Shown here piece by piece: positions 11,329 to 21,564 of a stretch of DNA of 64,000 bases. Source of the DNA: Rhodobacteraceae bacterium HLUCCO07 (GTDB lineage Bacteria > Pseudomonadota > Alphaproteobacteria > Rhodobacterales > Rhodobacteraceae). Under the pieces are notes generated by a model, which was not told the origin of the DNA, did no database searches, and was given only the letters and a program-made list of their open reading frames with translations. Location: NCBI GenBank assembly GCA_001314705.1, contig LJSU01000018.1, forward strand, positions 120,308-184,307. Reading direction: 5' to 3'. The first letter of the stretch is position 1. Every line of letters starts with the position of its first letter. The translations under genes were made by a program, and so were the position numbers.

Positions 11329-12486
11329 CTAGCGCCCGCCGGTTTCTTGAATCCTGAAGACCGTATCAAGGATCAGTGCAGCAGGGTCAAGATTGACGGC
11401 CCGTCCATGCCGCAGTCGTGCCCCCAGCGCGTCGGCCAACTCGGCCCATTCTCGCGCCTTGCGCATATCCGGTGCCAGCCGTTTCATCAAATCGGCCTCC
11501 CCCGGTGCAGCTTCGGGCATCGGCGCTTTTCCCATTGCCCCGGTCTTCGCGAGGCGCGCCAGGAAAAGCTCGATCAACCCGGTCAAAAGGTCGAGCCTTG
11601 TTTCTTCTCCCCTGACCGCCACGCCTTCGGCAATGCGCAGCGCATGCGCCCTGTTCATGCGCGGCAACTCCGCAAAAAGATCGATCAGCGCCGCATAGTT
11701 TCCCGGTCCGTCCAGTTTCAGGAGTCTTACTGCCTCGCCGACCGATCCCGCCGAAAGTGCGACCAGCGCATCGCTCATTTCCGGACCATCCGTCAACACC
11801 TGTTCCAGCGCGATGCGCATATCCTCGCCGCCCAGCGGCGAAAGCCGCAATTCACGGCATCGCGACCGGATCGTCGGCAAGAGCCGCGAGGGTTGATGCG
11901 AAACGAGGAAGAACATGGTTCGCGCAGGCGGTTCTTCCAACAGCTTCAACAGCCCGTTCGCGGCCTGCGTGTTCATGTCGTCGGCGGAATCCACGATCAC
12001 CACACGGCGCCCGCCCTCGGTCGCGCTCAGATGCGCAAACCGTGACAACTCGCGGATCTCGTGAATACGAATTTCCTGGGAAAACCGTCCCTCGCTCCAT
12101 GCCTTTTCGCGCTCGCGCTCATTTGCTCCCGCGCCCCCGCGCCGGATGAGTTTGAGCCCGGGCTCTGAACCTGCCATGATCCTGCGCACGACCGGGTGAT
12201 CAGGGTCGATGTCGATACGGTCAGGCGCCGGTTCCGGATCGCCGAAAAGACCGGGCCCTTCATCCTCCGGCGTGGCCAATAGAAACTTGGCCAGCGCCCA
12301 TGCCAAAGTCGCCTTGCCCACGCCGCGCGGGCCGGTCAGTAGCCATGCATGATGCAAGCGTCCCGAGTTGTAGGCATCAAGGAACCCGGACACAGCGCCG
12401 TCCTGTCCGATGATACGCGCCGCCTCGCGCGGATGGGGCGCGCCTTCGATCCGGTCCGGCTCAACGAACTCGGAACTGTTCGTCAT
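11329..12486 (-). CDS. holB: DNA polymerase III subunit delta'
   Basis: AWLLTGPRGVGKATLAWALAKFLLA and NGLLKLLEEPPARTMFFLVSHQPSRLLPTIRSRCRELRL; adjacent to tmk. Confidence 0.93.
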   Translation of the reverse strand: MTNSSEFVEPDRIEGAPHPREAARIIGQDGAVSGFLDAYNSGRLHHAWLLTGPRGVGKATLAWALAKFLLATPEDEGPGLFGDPEPAPDRIDIDPDHPVVRRIMAGSEPGLKLIRRGGAGANEREREKAWSEGRFSQEIRIHEIRELSRFAHLSATEGGRRVVIVDSADDMNTQAANGLLKLLEEPPARTMFFLVSHQPSRLLPTIRSRCRELRLSPLGGEDMRIALEQVLTDGPEMSDALVALSAGSVGEAVRLLKLDGPGNYAALIDLFAELPRMNRAHALRIAEGVAVRGEETRLDLLTGLIELFLARLAKTGAMGKAPMPEAAPGEADLMKRLAPDMRKAREWAELADALGARLRHGRAVNLDPAALILDTVFRIQETGGR

Positions 12487-13109
12487 CGCAGATGCTCCAG
12501 AACAATCCGACCGACATCCCGAGCCACCGCTTCAATGTCCCGACCTGCATCGAGGACCCGGAAACGGTCGGGAAATTCAAATGCCAGTTCGAGAAAGCCC
12601 TGCCGCATCTGCGCCTGCAAGCCTTCACCAAAATCCTCGAAACGGTCTTCGGCGGTATTGCGCGCCTTGGCGCGCGCGTGGCCAAGGCCCGGCTCCATGT
12701 CGAACAAGAGCGTAAGGTCAGCCTCGACCCCGATCATCAGCTTGTGCAGCGCATCAACCTGTGCACGCAGATCGCCACGACTCAGCCCCTGATACATCCG
12801 CGTGCTATCGACGAAGCGGTCACAGACCACCACCTTGCCAGCCTCCAGCGCAGGCCAGATGGTACGTTCAAGATGATCACGCCGCGCCGCGGTAAACAGC
12901 AGGATCTCGGTTTCCGCAGACCACCTGTCCGGATCGCCTTCAAGCACAAGCGCACGTATCTCCTCGGCTCCCGGCGATCCACCCGGCTCACGCGTCAGGA
13001 CGACCTCAAAACCCTCCACACGCAGCCGGTCGGCCAGATGACGCGCCTGCGTCGACTTGCCCGAGCCGTCGATCCCTTCCAGTGTTATAAACTTGCCACC
13101 GTCACTCAA
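12483..13109 (-). CDS. tmk: Thymidylate kinase
   Basis: FITLEGIDGSGKSTQARHLADRL, LTREPGG and VVCDRFVDSTRMYQG. Confidence 0.96.
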   Translation of the reverse strand: MSDGGKFITLEGIDGSGKSTQARHLADRLRVEGFEVVLTREPGGSPGAEEIRALVLEGDPDRWSAETEILLFTAARRDHLERTIWPALEAGKVVVCDRFVDSTRMYQGLSRGDLRAQVDALHKLMIGVEADLTLLFDMEPGLGHARAKARNTAEDRFEDFGEGLQAQMRQGFLELAFEFPDRFRVLDAGRDIEAVARDVGRIVLEHLR

Positions 13110-14275
13110 GACGCGCCCTCAGGCCCCTTGGTCAAGCGATCGAACAGGATCCCGGACACCGTTTTCATGCGGACCATGAATCCACCCCGAGATACATCGC
13201 GATCGGCGACCAGCGGCACGCGCGTCTCTTCGAGCCCGTCGGGCCGGATGATCAGTTGAGCCAGTTCTTGGCCCTTTTCGATCGGTGCACGAAAGGGACC
13301 ATCATAGACGATCTCCGACGGAACCGTTTTTCCAATCATGACCGGCAGAAGCGTGGTGAAGTCATCTTGTGCAGCCAGCCCCACGCTGGACGCATCGCCC
13401 ATCCAGACATCGGCCTCCGCCAATACCTCACCTGCCCTGAGCACCTGTCGCTCGGTGAATTGCCGCAATGCCCAGTTGACGATGGCCTCAGCCTCTTCGG
13501 CGCGCTCAGCGGCGGTCTCCAGTCCGGAAATCACAAAAACCACCCGCCGATCTCCCTGCTTTGCCGACCCTGCAAGACTATAACCCGCCTCCTCCGTATG
13601 CCCGGTCTTCAGGCCGTCGGCCCCGATTCCCAGCCCCAGTAACGGGTTCCTGTTGCCAACATTCTGCGGCGAACGGTTGTCAAAGGCGAATTCGCGTTCC
13701 GCAAACATTTTGTAGAACTCTGGAAAGTCGTTGATGATCCGGTTCGAAATCAGCGCAAGATCACGCATGCTCATACGATGCCCATCAGCGGGCCAGCCAT
13801 TGGAATTCTTGAATGTCGAATTCGTCATCCCGAGCTGCTGCGCGCGCTGGGTCATGAAATTCGCGAACCCCGCCTCGGTGCCATCCGGGCTAAGGGCCTC
13901 GGCAATGACCGCGCAGGCATCGTTGCCCGACAAGACGATGATCCCGCGCAACAGGTCCTCAACGCTCACGCGGTCAGTGGTGTCAAGAAACATCGTAGAA
14001 CCACCGTAACTCATCGCATGGCGCGATACGGGCAGGCGTTCGTCGAGTGACAGACGACCATCACGTATCGCCTCGAAGGCCACGTAAAGCGTCATCAGTT
14101 TGCTCATCGACGCCGGGGGAAGCGGCACATCCGCATTCTTGGAAAACAACACCGTACCGCTCTTGTGGTCCATCACGAACGCGGCCTCTGCGCGCGTGTC
14201 GAACGCGGCGGCGGGCGAAGCGATGACAAAGGCCGCGAAAAACCAGGCGATAGGGTTGAAAAGAGCACGTGACAT
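13106..14275 (-). CDS. dacA: D-alanyl-D-alanine carboxypeptidase (PBP5/6-type)
   Basis: SxxK in PPASMSKLMTLYVAFE, SGN in VLSGNDACAVIAE, KTGH in GLKTGHTEEAGY; signal peptide. Confidence 0.93.
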   Translation of the reverse strand: MSRALFNPIAWFFAAFVIASPAAAFDTRAEAAFVMDHKSGTVLFSKNADVPLPPASMSKLMTLYVAFEAIRDGRLSLDERLPVSRHAMSYGGSTMFLDTTDRVSVEDLLRGIIVLSGNDACAVIAEALSPDGTEAGFANFMTQRAQQLGMTNSTFKNSNGWPADGHRMSMRDLALISNRIINDFPEFYKMFAEREFAFDNRSPQNVGNRNPLLGLGIGADGLKTGHTEEAGYSLAGSAKQGDRRVVFVISGLETAAERAEEAEAIVNWALRQFTERQVLRAGEVLAEADVWMGDASSVGLAAQDDFTTLLPVMIGKTVPSEIVYDGPFRAPIEKGQELAQLIIRPDGLEETRVPLVADRDVSRGGFMVRMKTVSGILFDRLTKGPEGAS

Positions 14276-14287
14276 TGGCGCCTCAGA

Positions 14288-15181
14288 TCAGTTGTCTACA
14301 AAATATGCGTCGGAAAAGCCCGCCGCCTTGATCTTCTTCAACAGTTCCTCGCGTTCCGAACTGTTTGTCGCCGGGCCAACAAGGACCCGCCAGAACGTCT
14401 TGCCCTGAAGTTGCTGCTCTTTCACCGTGGGCACCATACCCGATTGGCGCATCGCAACGGCAGTGTTTTCGGCATTTTTCTCAACGCTGAAGATACCGAG
14501 CTGGATGAAAGGTTTATCCAGGTCTGAGGTTTTGGGCTCCGGTTCAGACGCGACCGGCTTGTCATCGTCCGCCTCCTCGGCTGACGCAATCGCAGCCGCA
14601 GCGTCTTCGGCGACTGGATCGAGCGCTTGCGTCTCAACGTCATCAGGTGCACTGAGCGCCGCTTCCTCGTCAACCTCGGATTCTTCTTCGACCTCGGAGT
14701 CCTGCTCCGTTTCGTCGCGACGCAGGGCTGTCACGTTGAGTTCCTCAGGTTGCCCCGCCAGCATACCAAGCGCCTCGGCGGCATCCGAGGACACCTGCAA
14801 CCGCGGACCCGGGTTTTCACGTTCGCGCCGGAACAGAGCGCCGACAACGAACTTGTCGCTCGAGGTATTGCGGATGATCACCCGCTCAGGGTCCTTGACG
14901 TCGGGATGCGCCACCCAGACACCGCCCAGCGACGGTCGCCCATCCCAAAGCCCCGCTTCGGTAACCTCGAAAATCTCGGGCGCCTCTACGTCACGCTCGA
15001 CAGTTCGCCGTTCTTCGTCAGTGGTGTCAGCGGATGTCGTCGCGTCCTGATCGGCCGTTTTCTGAAACAGATTGAAGTCGACTCCGTCCTCGCAACCTGC
15101 CAATGCAATCACCAACCCGAACGCAAATACGATACGTCCGGCACGATCCGGACCGACACCCTTCATTCTCACGAAACCCAT
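14288..15181 (-). CDS. SPOR-domain lipoprotein, acidic low-complexity linker
   Basis: C-terminal IQLGIFSVEKNAENTAVAMRQSG...FWRVLVGPATNSSEREELLKKIKAAGFSDAYFV; lipobox-like LAGC near the N-terminus; start uncertain. Confidence 0.85.
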   Translation of the reverse strand: MGFVRMKGVGPDRAGRIVFAFGLVIALAGCEDGVDFNLFQKTADQDATTSADTTDEERRTVERDVEAPEIFEVTEAGLWDGRPSLGGVWVAHPDVKDPERVIIRNTSSDKFVVGALFRRERENPGPRLQVSSDAAEALGMLAGQPEELNVTALRRDETEQDSEVEEESEVDEEAALSAPDDVETQALDPVAEDAAAAIASAEEADDDKPVASEPEPKTSDLDKPFIQLGIFSVEKNAENTAVAMRQSGMVPTVKEQQLQGKTFWRVLVGPATNSSEREELLKKIKAAGFSDAYFVDN

Positions 15182-15354
15182 TCCATTTCCTCTGCCCGCT
15201 CCGGCCCCTTGCCCCGATTCGACCGGGTTTTTGGCCATGCCTGTGAAATCCCGTCAGCCGTATTCCGCCTTGGGAAAGCTGTCGCAGTGTAACCCGACCG
15301 CGCTGTCATTGAAAGCATACGCCTACTCTTGGGCGGAAATTCCCTTCACCCGAG

Positions 15355-16272
15355 TCAGCGCAGAAATCCATGATGCTCGATCACCGTCACGAGGTCTGAA
15401 ACCGATTGCTCAACCGTGCGCCCGGAGGTTTCGATCTGGGCCATTGCCTTTTCATAAAGCGGCTCTCGGCTCGACAGGATCGCTTCGAGTTGCTCCATTG
15501 CTTCGGCATTGCCTGCCATCGGGCGTTCATCGCCTTGCTCACGCACCCGGCTCATATGTTCCTCAGGCGAGGTTCGTATCCAGATCGTGTAAAAATGGTT
15601 GAGAAGAAGCTCAAATGTTTCCGGTTCGGCAACAATACCCCCCGCCACGGCAAGGATCAGCGTATCGTGTTTTTCGATCACGCGGCGCACCGCCTGCGCT
15701 TCAAGATTGCGGTAACCATCCTGCCCATAGAAGGCCATCACCTCGTCGATGGGCATGCCACTGTGATCCTCGATATCACGGTTCAACTCGACGAATGGAA
15801 CGCCCAGCGCCTCACCACCCAGCCGCCCCAATGTTGATTTTCCCGCCCCCCGCAATCCGATAAGGCAAACGCGTTGGGCGCGGCTGGTCATGCTTTCGGT
15901 GGTATTCAGCTTTTCGAGAACCGCTTGCTGTACGTCCGAATTCGCGACCCGAAACAAGCGCGCGACCCGCAGCGCATCCGAGGTCCACGGATCCTCCTCA
16001 CCGACCAGCCATTCGATACGGTGGTCGAGCGCCGTTGCAACACGCTGTAGCAAGCCGATCGAAATATTCCCCGCTCCGGCCTCAAGCTGCGCGAGATAGC
16101 GCGGCGAGACCCCAGACCTTTCCGACAGCACCCGGCGCGGAATACCCTTGCGCTCGCGGGCTCGGCGCACACGCTCACCGACGCGCCTGAGCAATGCATC
16201 GGCCGCGCAGTCCGCAAGGGTGTCGGTGTCGGGCTTTGCCACCTCACCCCTGAAATTGGTGATCTCGGTCAT
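15355..16272 (-). CDS. boxR: XRE-family regulator fused to shikimate-kinase-like domain (BoxR/BzdR type)
   Basis: HTH RRVLSERSGVSPRYLAQLEAGAGNISIGLLQRVATAL, then P-loop GLRGAGKSTLGRLGGEALGVPFVELNRDIE; adjacent to box genes. Confidence 0.88.
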   Translation of the reverse strand: MTEITNFRGEVAKPDTDTLADCAADALLRRVGERVRRARERKGIPRRVLSERSGVSPRYLAQLEAGAGNISIGLLQRVATALDHRIEWLVGEEDPWTSDALRVARLFRVANSDVQQAVLEKLNTTESMTSRAQRVCLIGLRGAGKSTLGRLGGEALGVPFVELNRDIEDHSGMPIDEVMAFYGQDGYRNLEAQAVRRVIEKHDTLILAVAGGIVAEPETFELLLNHFYTIWIRTSPEEHMSRVREQGDERPMAGNAEAMEQLEAILSSREPLYEKAMAQIETSGRTVEQSVSDLVTVIEHHGFLR

Positions 16273-16284
16273 TCACCACTCACA

Positions 16285-16302
16285 GGAAAAATAATGCATA
16301 AA
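16285..16302. promoter_or_regulatory. Candidate BoxR operator upstream of boxR
   Basis: GGAAAAATAATGCATAAA immediately upstream of boxR; shares AAAATAATGC with the site upstream of boxC. Confidence 0.4.
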
Positions 16303-16364
16303 CTCTAGCCGCTTGGCCGGTTCAAATCAATTGACACCCTCCGCTTAAGGTGCGGACTGCACTA

Positions 16365-16808
16365 TTATTCCGGCCCCCCGACCAACAGAGGTTCGACAAC
16401 CGCACGAATTTCTGGCGGTGCTGCGCGCGACGTGAACTCCTTCGCGACGATAAAAACACAGACGAACCGGCCCTCGAAGCAGAGTTTGCCATCCTGATAT
16501 CCCTCGACACGAAACTCGATCGACTTGGTGCCGAGCCGGGTCGGCGCGACCTTGCAGATCAGTCTGTGGCGCGGCGTGATCACATGCCGGAAATCCAGAC
16601 TCATATGCACGAACGGTGTGCCATAACCACGGTCCAGTTCCATCTGGAACCACCCGTCGCCATCAAGGTGATGCTCCCACCAGGCATTGATCGCGTCCAG
16701 CGCCCAGTTCGGGATGCGGCCCGTATAAGCGATGCGCGCCGGATCGCAGTCACCCCATGCGACGCGGATTTCGTGTTCAAAGGGCGGCAGGCCCGATTTC
16801 GTTTTCAT
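16365..16808 (-). CDS. Acyl-CoA thioesterase, 4-hydroxybenzoyl-CoA thioesterase-like hotdog fold
   Basis: FEHEIRVAWGDCDPARIAYTGRIPNWALDAINAWWEH (WGDCDPA...Y motif); within the box operon. Confidence 0.87.
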   Translation of the reverse strand: MKTKSGLPPFEHEIRVAWGDCDPARIAYTGRIPNWALDAINAWWEHHLDGDGWFQMELDRGYGTPFVHMSLDFRHVITPRHRLICKVAPTRLGTKSIEFRVEGYQDGKLCFEGRFVCVFIVAKEFTSRAAPPEIRAVVEPLLVGGPE

Positions 16809-16810
16809 GC

Positions 16811-17992
16811 TTAGTAGGTTTCCACGTGATAGCGCCCTTCACTGCGCATCACGTCACGCAGGGTAGCCCAAGGTTGTCCAATGCTTTCGGCGATATTGGT
16901 CAGCGCGTGTTCGACACCATCCTCCATCCCCTTCAGGCCGCATATGTAGATATGCGTGGCAGGGTCCGTCAACATCTCGGCAACCGCTTCTTCGCGAGCC
17001 ATCATCCGATCTTGCACGTATTCCTTGGCCTGCCCATCCAGGCGGGAATAAACCAGTTCCTGCTTGAGCAGGTTTTCAGGCACCTTCTTGAGCGGTCCGA
17101 AATAGGGCAGGCTTTCGGGATTACGGGCTCCGAAAAACATCAGCATCCCGCCCGACTTGCCGCCAACCGCACGTTGACGGCGCATGGTGAAGGCCCGCAT
17201 CGGCGCGCTTCCAGTGCCGGTGCAGATCATCAGAAGCCGCGCCTCGGCATCGTCGGGCAACAGGAAGGTCGCCCCGAACGGCCCGGTCAAGTTCAGCTCG
17301 GCCCCCTTCTCGAGATCACATAGGTAATTCGAACACAGCCCATCCGGCTCCCGCTTCACGGTCAGCGAAATATTGTTGTAATTCGGTCGCTCGCCGTCGC
17401 GCGGGCTCGAAACGGAATAAAGTCGTGGCAGATGCGGCTTGCCGTTCTCGTCCTCACCCGGCGGGATGACACCCACGCTCTGCCCCTCCAGCACTGGAAA
17501 AGGCAGTCCCCCCATATCGAGGATGATATGGCGCACATCGTGCTCCGGGTCATCGGTCAGCCGGTAATTGCCCTGCACCTTCGCCACGGCCGGTTTTGCC
17601 AGTGTATAAAGGTTGATCGCGGGCCTGGCCGCCGATTTCGGCGCCACCGCCTTGCCCCCCGCACCGGCATGCGCTTCGGCCAGAAGCGCGGCCATCGCCT
17701 CGTCAAGGGCCTCCATCCCGGTTTCGGCCTCGCCCAGATCCTCCTGTGGCGGCAATTCGGACCAGCCGAACTGTTCCTCCAGCGAATAGGGCGTGTTCAC
17801 CACCCGCCACTCGTCGATCGAACCGGTAGGACAGACCGGAATGCAGTCCATACAGAAATTGCACTTGTCCGCATCCACCACGACATTCATGTCATCATGG
17901 GTGATCGCCTCGATCGGACAGGTCATCTCGCAGGTATAGCAGCGAATACAGATTTCCGGGTCGATGAGATGCTGTTTGACGGGTGTATTCAT
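16811..17992 (-). CDS. boxA: Benzoyl-CoA 2,3-epoxidase reductase subunit BoxA
   Basis: Two 4Fe-4S motifs CIRCYTCEMTCP and CNFCMDCIPVCP plus a C-terminal FNR-like flavin/NADPH domain (RLYSVSSPR, MICTGTGSAPMRAF); in-cluster start at 17992. Confidence 0.93.
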   Translation of the reverse strand: MNTPVKQHLIDPEICIRCYTCEMTCPIEAITHDDMNVVVDADKCNFCMDCIPVCPTGSIDEWRVVNTPYSLEEQFGWSELPPQEDLGEAETGMEALDEAMAALLAEAHAGAGGKAVAPKSAARPAINLYTLAKPAVAKVQGNYRLTDDPEHDVRHIILDMGGLPFPVLEGQSVGVIPPGEDENGKPHLPRLYSVSSPRDGERPNYNNISLTVKREPDGLCSNYLCDLEKGAELNLTGPFGATFLLPDDAEARLLMICTGTGSAPMRAFTMRRQRAVGGKSGGMLMFFGARNPESLPYFGPLKKVPENLLKQELVYSRLDGQAKEYVQDRMMAREEAVAEMLTDPATHIYICGLKGMEDGVEHALTNIAESIGQPWATLRDVMRSEGRYHVETY

Positions 17993-18171
17993 GCCGACTC
18001 GCGCGTACTCTTCAGGATCAGTTCGGGCAAAGTCATCATCTCGATAAGCTCCTTGCAAAGCCCGCGGCAATTCTTGCAACCGACGCAAGGAGTGCCCAGT
18101 TGGGTCACCTTGGCCGCCAAAGCCCTGCAACGTTCGGTTTCGGCCTTGCTTCTGGTGATGCTGATGGTCAT
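17989..18171 (-). CDS. Small Cys-rich protein with single CxxCxxCxxxC motif, in box operon
   Basis: MTISITRSKAETERCRALAAKVTQLGTPCVGCKNCRGLCKELIEMMTLPELILKSTRESA; ATGA overlap with boxA implies translational coupling. Confidence 0.7.
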   Translation of the reverse strand: MTISITRSKAETERCRALAAKVTQLGTPCVGCKNCRGLCKELIEMMTLPELILKSTRESA

Positions 18172-18252
18172 GCCCCGTCTCCCTTTCATCGCTGCCGGGA
18201 CGCGTTTGCCACGCCCCGGCTCATGCTGCCTTGCGTCAGATCAAGCCATGGG

Positions 18253-19704
18253 TCATGCCATGTGCAGTTTCACATATTCGAAATCGCCCGGTTTGTTGTC
18301 GATCCCGACCTTGGGTGGCGCGATCCAACTGGCGTATTTGCCCGGTTCATAAACCGGCTTCATCAGGGACTGGATGTAGTCACCATCGGCATGGCTGGGC
18401 AGCCATTTCTTCATGCCCTCATCATATTCGGCGCCCGTGATGAACCGGCCTTCCGGATCGATCAGCTTGTCAGCGAAGACGCCAATCTTGCGATGGAATG
18501 CCTCGTGCGGCAGCTTCAGCTGGAAATCGATCCCGGCCTTCTCGATGATCTTGTTCCAGCGGCCCACGCCACCTGCCGCATCGCGGGTATAGTCGTCGCG
18601 CAGCCGCATGTTGATCGCGGTGAGCGCGGGCACCTCTTTCTGCACCACCTTGCCATCGACGATATCCCACACCGTATAGGTGTCGCCGGTCAGCTTGTGA
18701 TCATCGGTCAGCCGGTTTTCCTGATAGCGTCCCTTGATCCCCGCATTGAACGCATTGGCGGCATTGGTCGAAACCTCCTGTCCGAAAAGATCAAGCGAAA
18801 GCGTGTAATGCAGGTTCAGCTTCTTCTGGATCAGCGGCAGGTCGATGACGCCCAGCGCACGGATGCGGTCGGTGTCATAAGGATCGTCGATCCCGTTTTC
18901 CTTCATCACCTCGCAGGTGCGCTGAATCGTCCGGCCCACGCCGGTCTCTCCCACGAACATGTGGTGCGCTTCTTCGGTCAGCATGAAGCGGCAGGTGCGC
19001 GACAACGGATCGAACCCGGACTGCGCCAGTGATTCCAACTGCATCTTGCCATCGCGGTCGGTGAAATATGTGAACATGAAGAATGACAGCCAATCCGGCG
19101 TTTCCTCGTTGAACGCGCCCAGCATCCGCGGAGCCTCTTCACTGCCCGACTGGCGCCGCAACAGATCATCGGCCTCTTCCCGGCCATCGCGACCGAAATA
19201 TTTGTGCAGCAGATAGACCATCGCCCACAGGTGGCGGCCCTCCTCGACGTTCACCTGGAAAAGGTTGCGCATGTCGTAAAGCGACGGCGCCGTCAGCGCC
19301 AGCAGGCGTTGCTGCTCGACCGATGCGGGCTCGGTATCGCCCTGGATCACGATCAGCCGCTTGAGCATGTTGCGATACTCGCCCGGCACCTCCTGCCACG
19401 CCGGCTGACCCGCATGTTCGCCGCACGGGATACGACGATCTTCGACCTGCGGCGCCAGCAGAACGCCCCAGCGGTATTCCGGCATCTTCACATAGTCGAA
19501 CTTGGCCCAACCCTTGGGATCGACCGAAACGGCGGTGCGTAGATAGACCAGCGATTCCTGGAAATTCTGGGGGATGAGCTTGTTCCACCAGTCGATATAG
19601 CCCGGGTGCCATTTCTCAAGCGCCTTGAGCACCTTCTTGTCCGAACTCAGCCCCACATTGTTGGGGATCTGGGTATCGTAACTCACATTGATCACGTCGA
19701 GCAT
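18253..19704 (-). CDS. boxB: Benzoyl-CoA 2,3-epoxidase oxygenase subunit BoxB
   Basis: MLDVINVSYDTQIPNNVGLSSDKKVLKALEKWHPGYIDWW; diiron-type EEGRHLWAM and EEAHHMFVGETGV. Confidence 0.95.
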   Translation of the reverse strand: MLDVINVSYDTQIPNNVGLSSDKKVLKALEKWHPGYIDWWNKLIPQNFQESLVYLRTAVSVDPKGWAKFDYVKMPEYRWGVLLAPQVEDRRIPCGEHAGQPAWQEVPGEYRNMLKRLIVIQGDTEPASVEQQRLLALTAPSLYDMRNLFQVNVEEGRHLWAMVYLLHKYFGRDGREEADDLLRRQSGSEEAPRMLGAFNEETPDWLSFFMFTYFTDRDGKMQLESLAQSGFDPLSRTCRFMLTEEAHHMFVGETGVGRTIQRTCEVMKENGIDDPYDTDRIRALGVIDLPLIQKKLNLHYTLSLDLFGQEVSTNAANAFNAGIKGRYQENRLTDDHKLTGDTYTVWDIVDGKVVQKEVPALTAINMRLRDDYTRDAAGGVGRWNKIIEKAGIDFQLKLPHEAFHRKIGVFADKLIDPEGRFITGAEYDEGMKKWLPSHADGDYIQSLMKPVYEPGKYASWIAPPKVGIDNKPGDFEYVKLHMA

Positions 19705-19794
19705 ATCATTCCTCCTTGTCGCCGGGTTGGCGGGATGAATATGCCCCACGCCCGGATTTGCATCGGGTCGGGACTCAGCCCGGCCCGCCCTCCA

Positions 19795-21456
19795 TCACAC
19801 ACGCTCCATGTTGAAGCCACCGCGCACACCGCTGCCATACCGCTGCAAGGCCCCGTCCGGGCCGACCGCGTTCGGCCGGTTGAAAATCCAGTTCTGCCAC
19901 GCGGTCAGACGGCCAAAGATGCGCGTCTCCATCGTCTCGGGCCCGGCGAAACGCAGATTCGCCTCCATTCCCGTCATGGCGTCGGGGCTAAAGCTCGCAC
20001 GCTCCTCCATGAAGATGCGGATCTCGTCCTCCCAGTCGATATCGTCGAGGATATAGGTCACCAACCCCAGCTCGTCCGCCTCTTCGGCCTCCAGGGCTTC
20101 GCCGATCTGGGCGCGTGCCGCCTCGACCGATGCCTCGTCGCCGATAAACCGCGTCGCGAGCCGGCTCAGGTCATTGCCCATCGGATATTGTCCGAAATTG
20201 CTCTGCGAGAGCGTCACCGTCGCCATCGGGCGATTGTCGCCCTCGAACTCGTCCTCCATCATGTAGGACCGATCGACCGCGAAAAGAAGCTCGGCCAGAA
20301 CCCCCGCGAAACACGATCCGTGCTCGACAAGCGCAACAAGGCTGCGCGAGGTCACGTCGACCCGCTTCAACACCCGCTTCCACAATTGCAGAACCTCGTT
20401 GGCGAGCCAGTGATCGCGATTGTCCAGCAGCAATGCCTCATGCGCCATGACCTGCGCAGGATCGCCCTGGGTGCGGATCACCCACAGTCCCAACTCCATT
20501 TCGTTGAGGCGCAGGTGCAGGATCGCATCCTCCAACTCGCGTGCCGCGCGCAGCATCCACGCCTCGGCCCCCTGCGCGATGAAAGCCTCCATATCCGCTG
20601 GCGCGCCACCCTCCGGCCCCTTCACCGTGATCGTGGCCTTGCGCCCCTTGCGGTCAAGTTCGACCTCGACAGCCGAATAGGTCAACGCATCCGCCCCGAT
20701 CTCACGCTTGAGCGGGGTCAGTTCGATCCCCTTCGCGTCATCCGGCCGGGACGATGCGGCGGCGAATTCGCGCGCCCGCTCGGCCACCGTCTCGTCAAAA
20801 CGCGAATTCGGCACCACTTCGTCAACCAGCTTCCATTCCTTGGCGCGCTTGCCCCGGATACCCTCTTCCATGGCACAGAACACATCGGCCCGGTCGCGCC
20901 GCATCTGCCGCTTGTCCGTCACCCGCGTCAGACCGCCGGTACCCGGCAACACCGCGAGAAGCGGGACCTCGGGCAGCGCCACGTTCGAGGTGCTGTCATC
21001 GGTGAGCATGATGTAGTTGCAGGCCAGTGCCAACTCGTATCCGCCCCCGGCGCACGACCCCTTGATGGCAGCAATGTATTTCTGCCCGCTATCGGCCTCG
21101 GCCGCCTCATAGGTGTTGCGGGTCTCGTTGGTGAACTTGCAGAAATTCACCTTGTGGGAATGTGCCGCCCCGCCCAGCATACGGATATTCGCCCCGGCGC
21201 AGAACACGTTGTCCTTGCCCGACCGCATCACCACAACCTTGACCTCGGGATGCTCGAAACGCATCCGCTGCACGATATCGTTCAACTCGATATCCACGCC
21301 CAGGTCATAGGAATTGAGCTTGAGCTGATAGCCTTCGAAGAGCCCCCCATCCTCGTCCACGTCCATGTAGAGATTGGCAACGGGTCCGTCATACTCCACC
21401 CGCCAATGGCGGTATTTCGACGGATCGGTCTGAAAGTCGATCATCTTCTCGGTCAT
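19795..21456 (-). CDS. boxC: 2,3-epoxybenzoyl-CoA dihydrolase BoxC (crotonase superfamily)
   Basis: DFQTDPSKYRHWRVEYDGPVANLYMDVDEDGGL, NVFCAGANIRMLGG, GSCAGGGYELALAC; adjacent to boxB. Confidence 0.95.
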   Translation of the reverse strand: MTEKMIDFQTDPSKYRHWRVEYDGPVANLYMDVDEDGGLFEGYQLKLNSYDLGVDIELNDIVQRMRFEHPEVKVVVMRSGKDNVFCAGANIRMLGGAAHSHKVNFCKFTNETRNTYEAAEADSGQKYIAAIKGSCAGGGYELALACNYIMLTDDSTSNVALPEVPLLAVLPGTGGLTRVTDKRQMRRDRADVFCAMEEGIRGKRAKEWKLVDEVVPNSRFDETVAERAREFAAASSRPDDAKGIELTPLKREIGADALTYSAVEVELDRKGRKATITVKGPEGGAPADMEAFIAQGAEAWMLRAARELEDAILHLRLNEMELGLWVIRTQGDPAQVMAHEALLLDNRDHWLANEVLQLWKRVLKRVDVTSRSLVALVEHGSCFAGVLAELLFAVDRSYMMEDEFEGDNRPMATVTLSQSNFGQYPMGNDLSRLATRFIGDEASVEAARAQIGEALEAEEADELGLVTYILDDIDWEDEIRIFMEERASFSPDAMTGMEANLRFAGPETMETRIFGRLTAWQNWIFNRPNAVGPDGALQRYGSGVRGGFNMERV

Positions 21457-21529
21457 TCGCGCTCACCCCTTTCGGGGCCTCCCTGTCATCGCATCATAAT
21501 TCCAAAGTCAACGACTGTAAACTTGCCAG

Positions 21530-21542
21530 TGCAAAATAATGC
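21530..21542. promoter_or_regulatory. Candidate BoxR operator upstream of boxC
   Basis: TGCAAAATAATGC, 74 bp upstream of the boxC start; one mismatch to the site at 24507-24519. Confidence 0.5.
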
Positions 21543-21564
21543 TAAATACAAGTGTATGTTTTCT

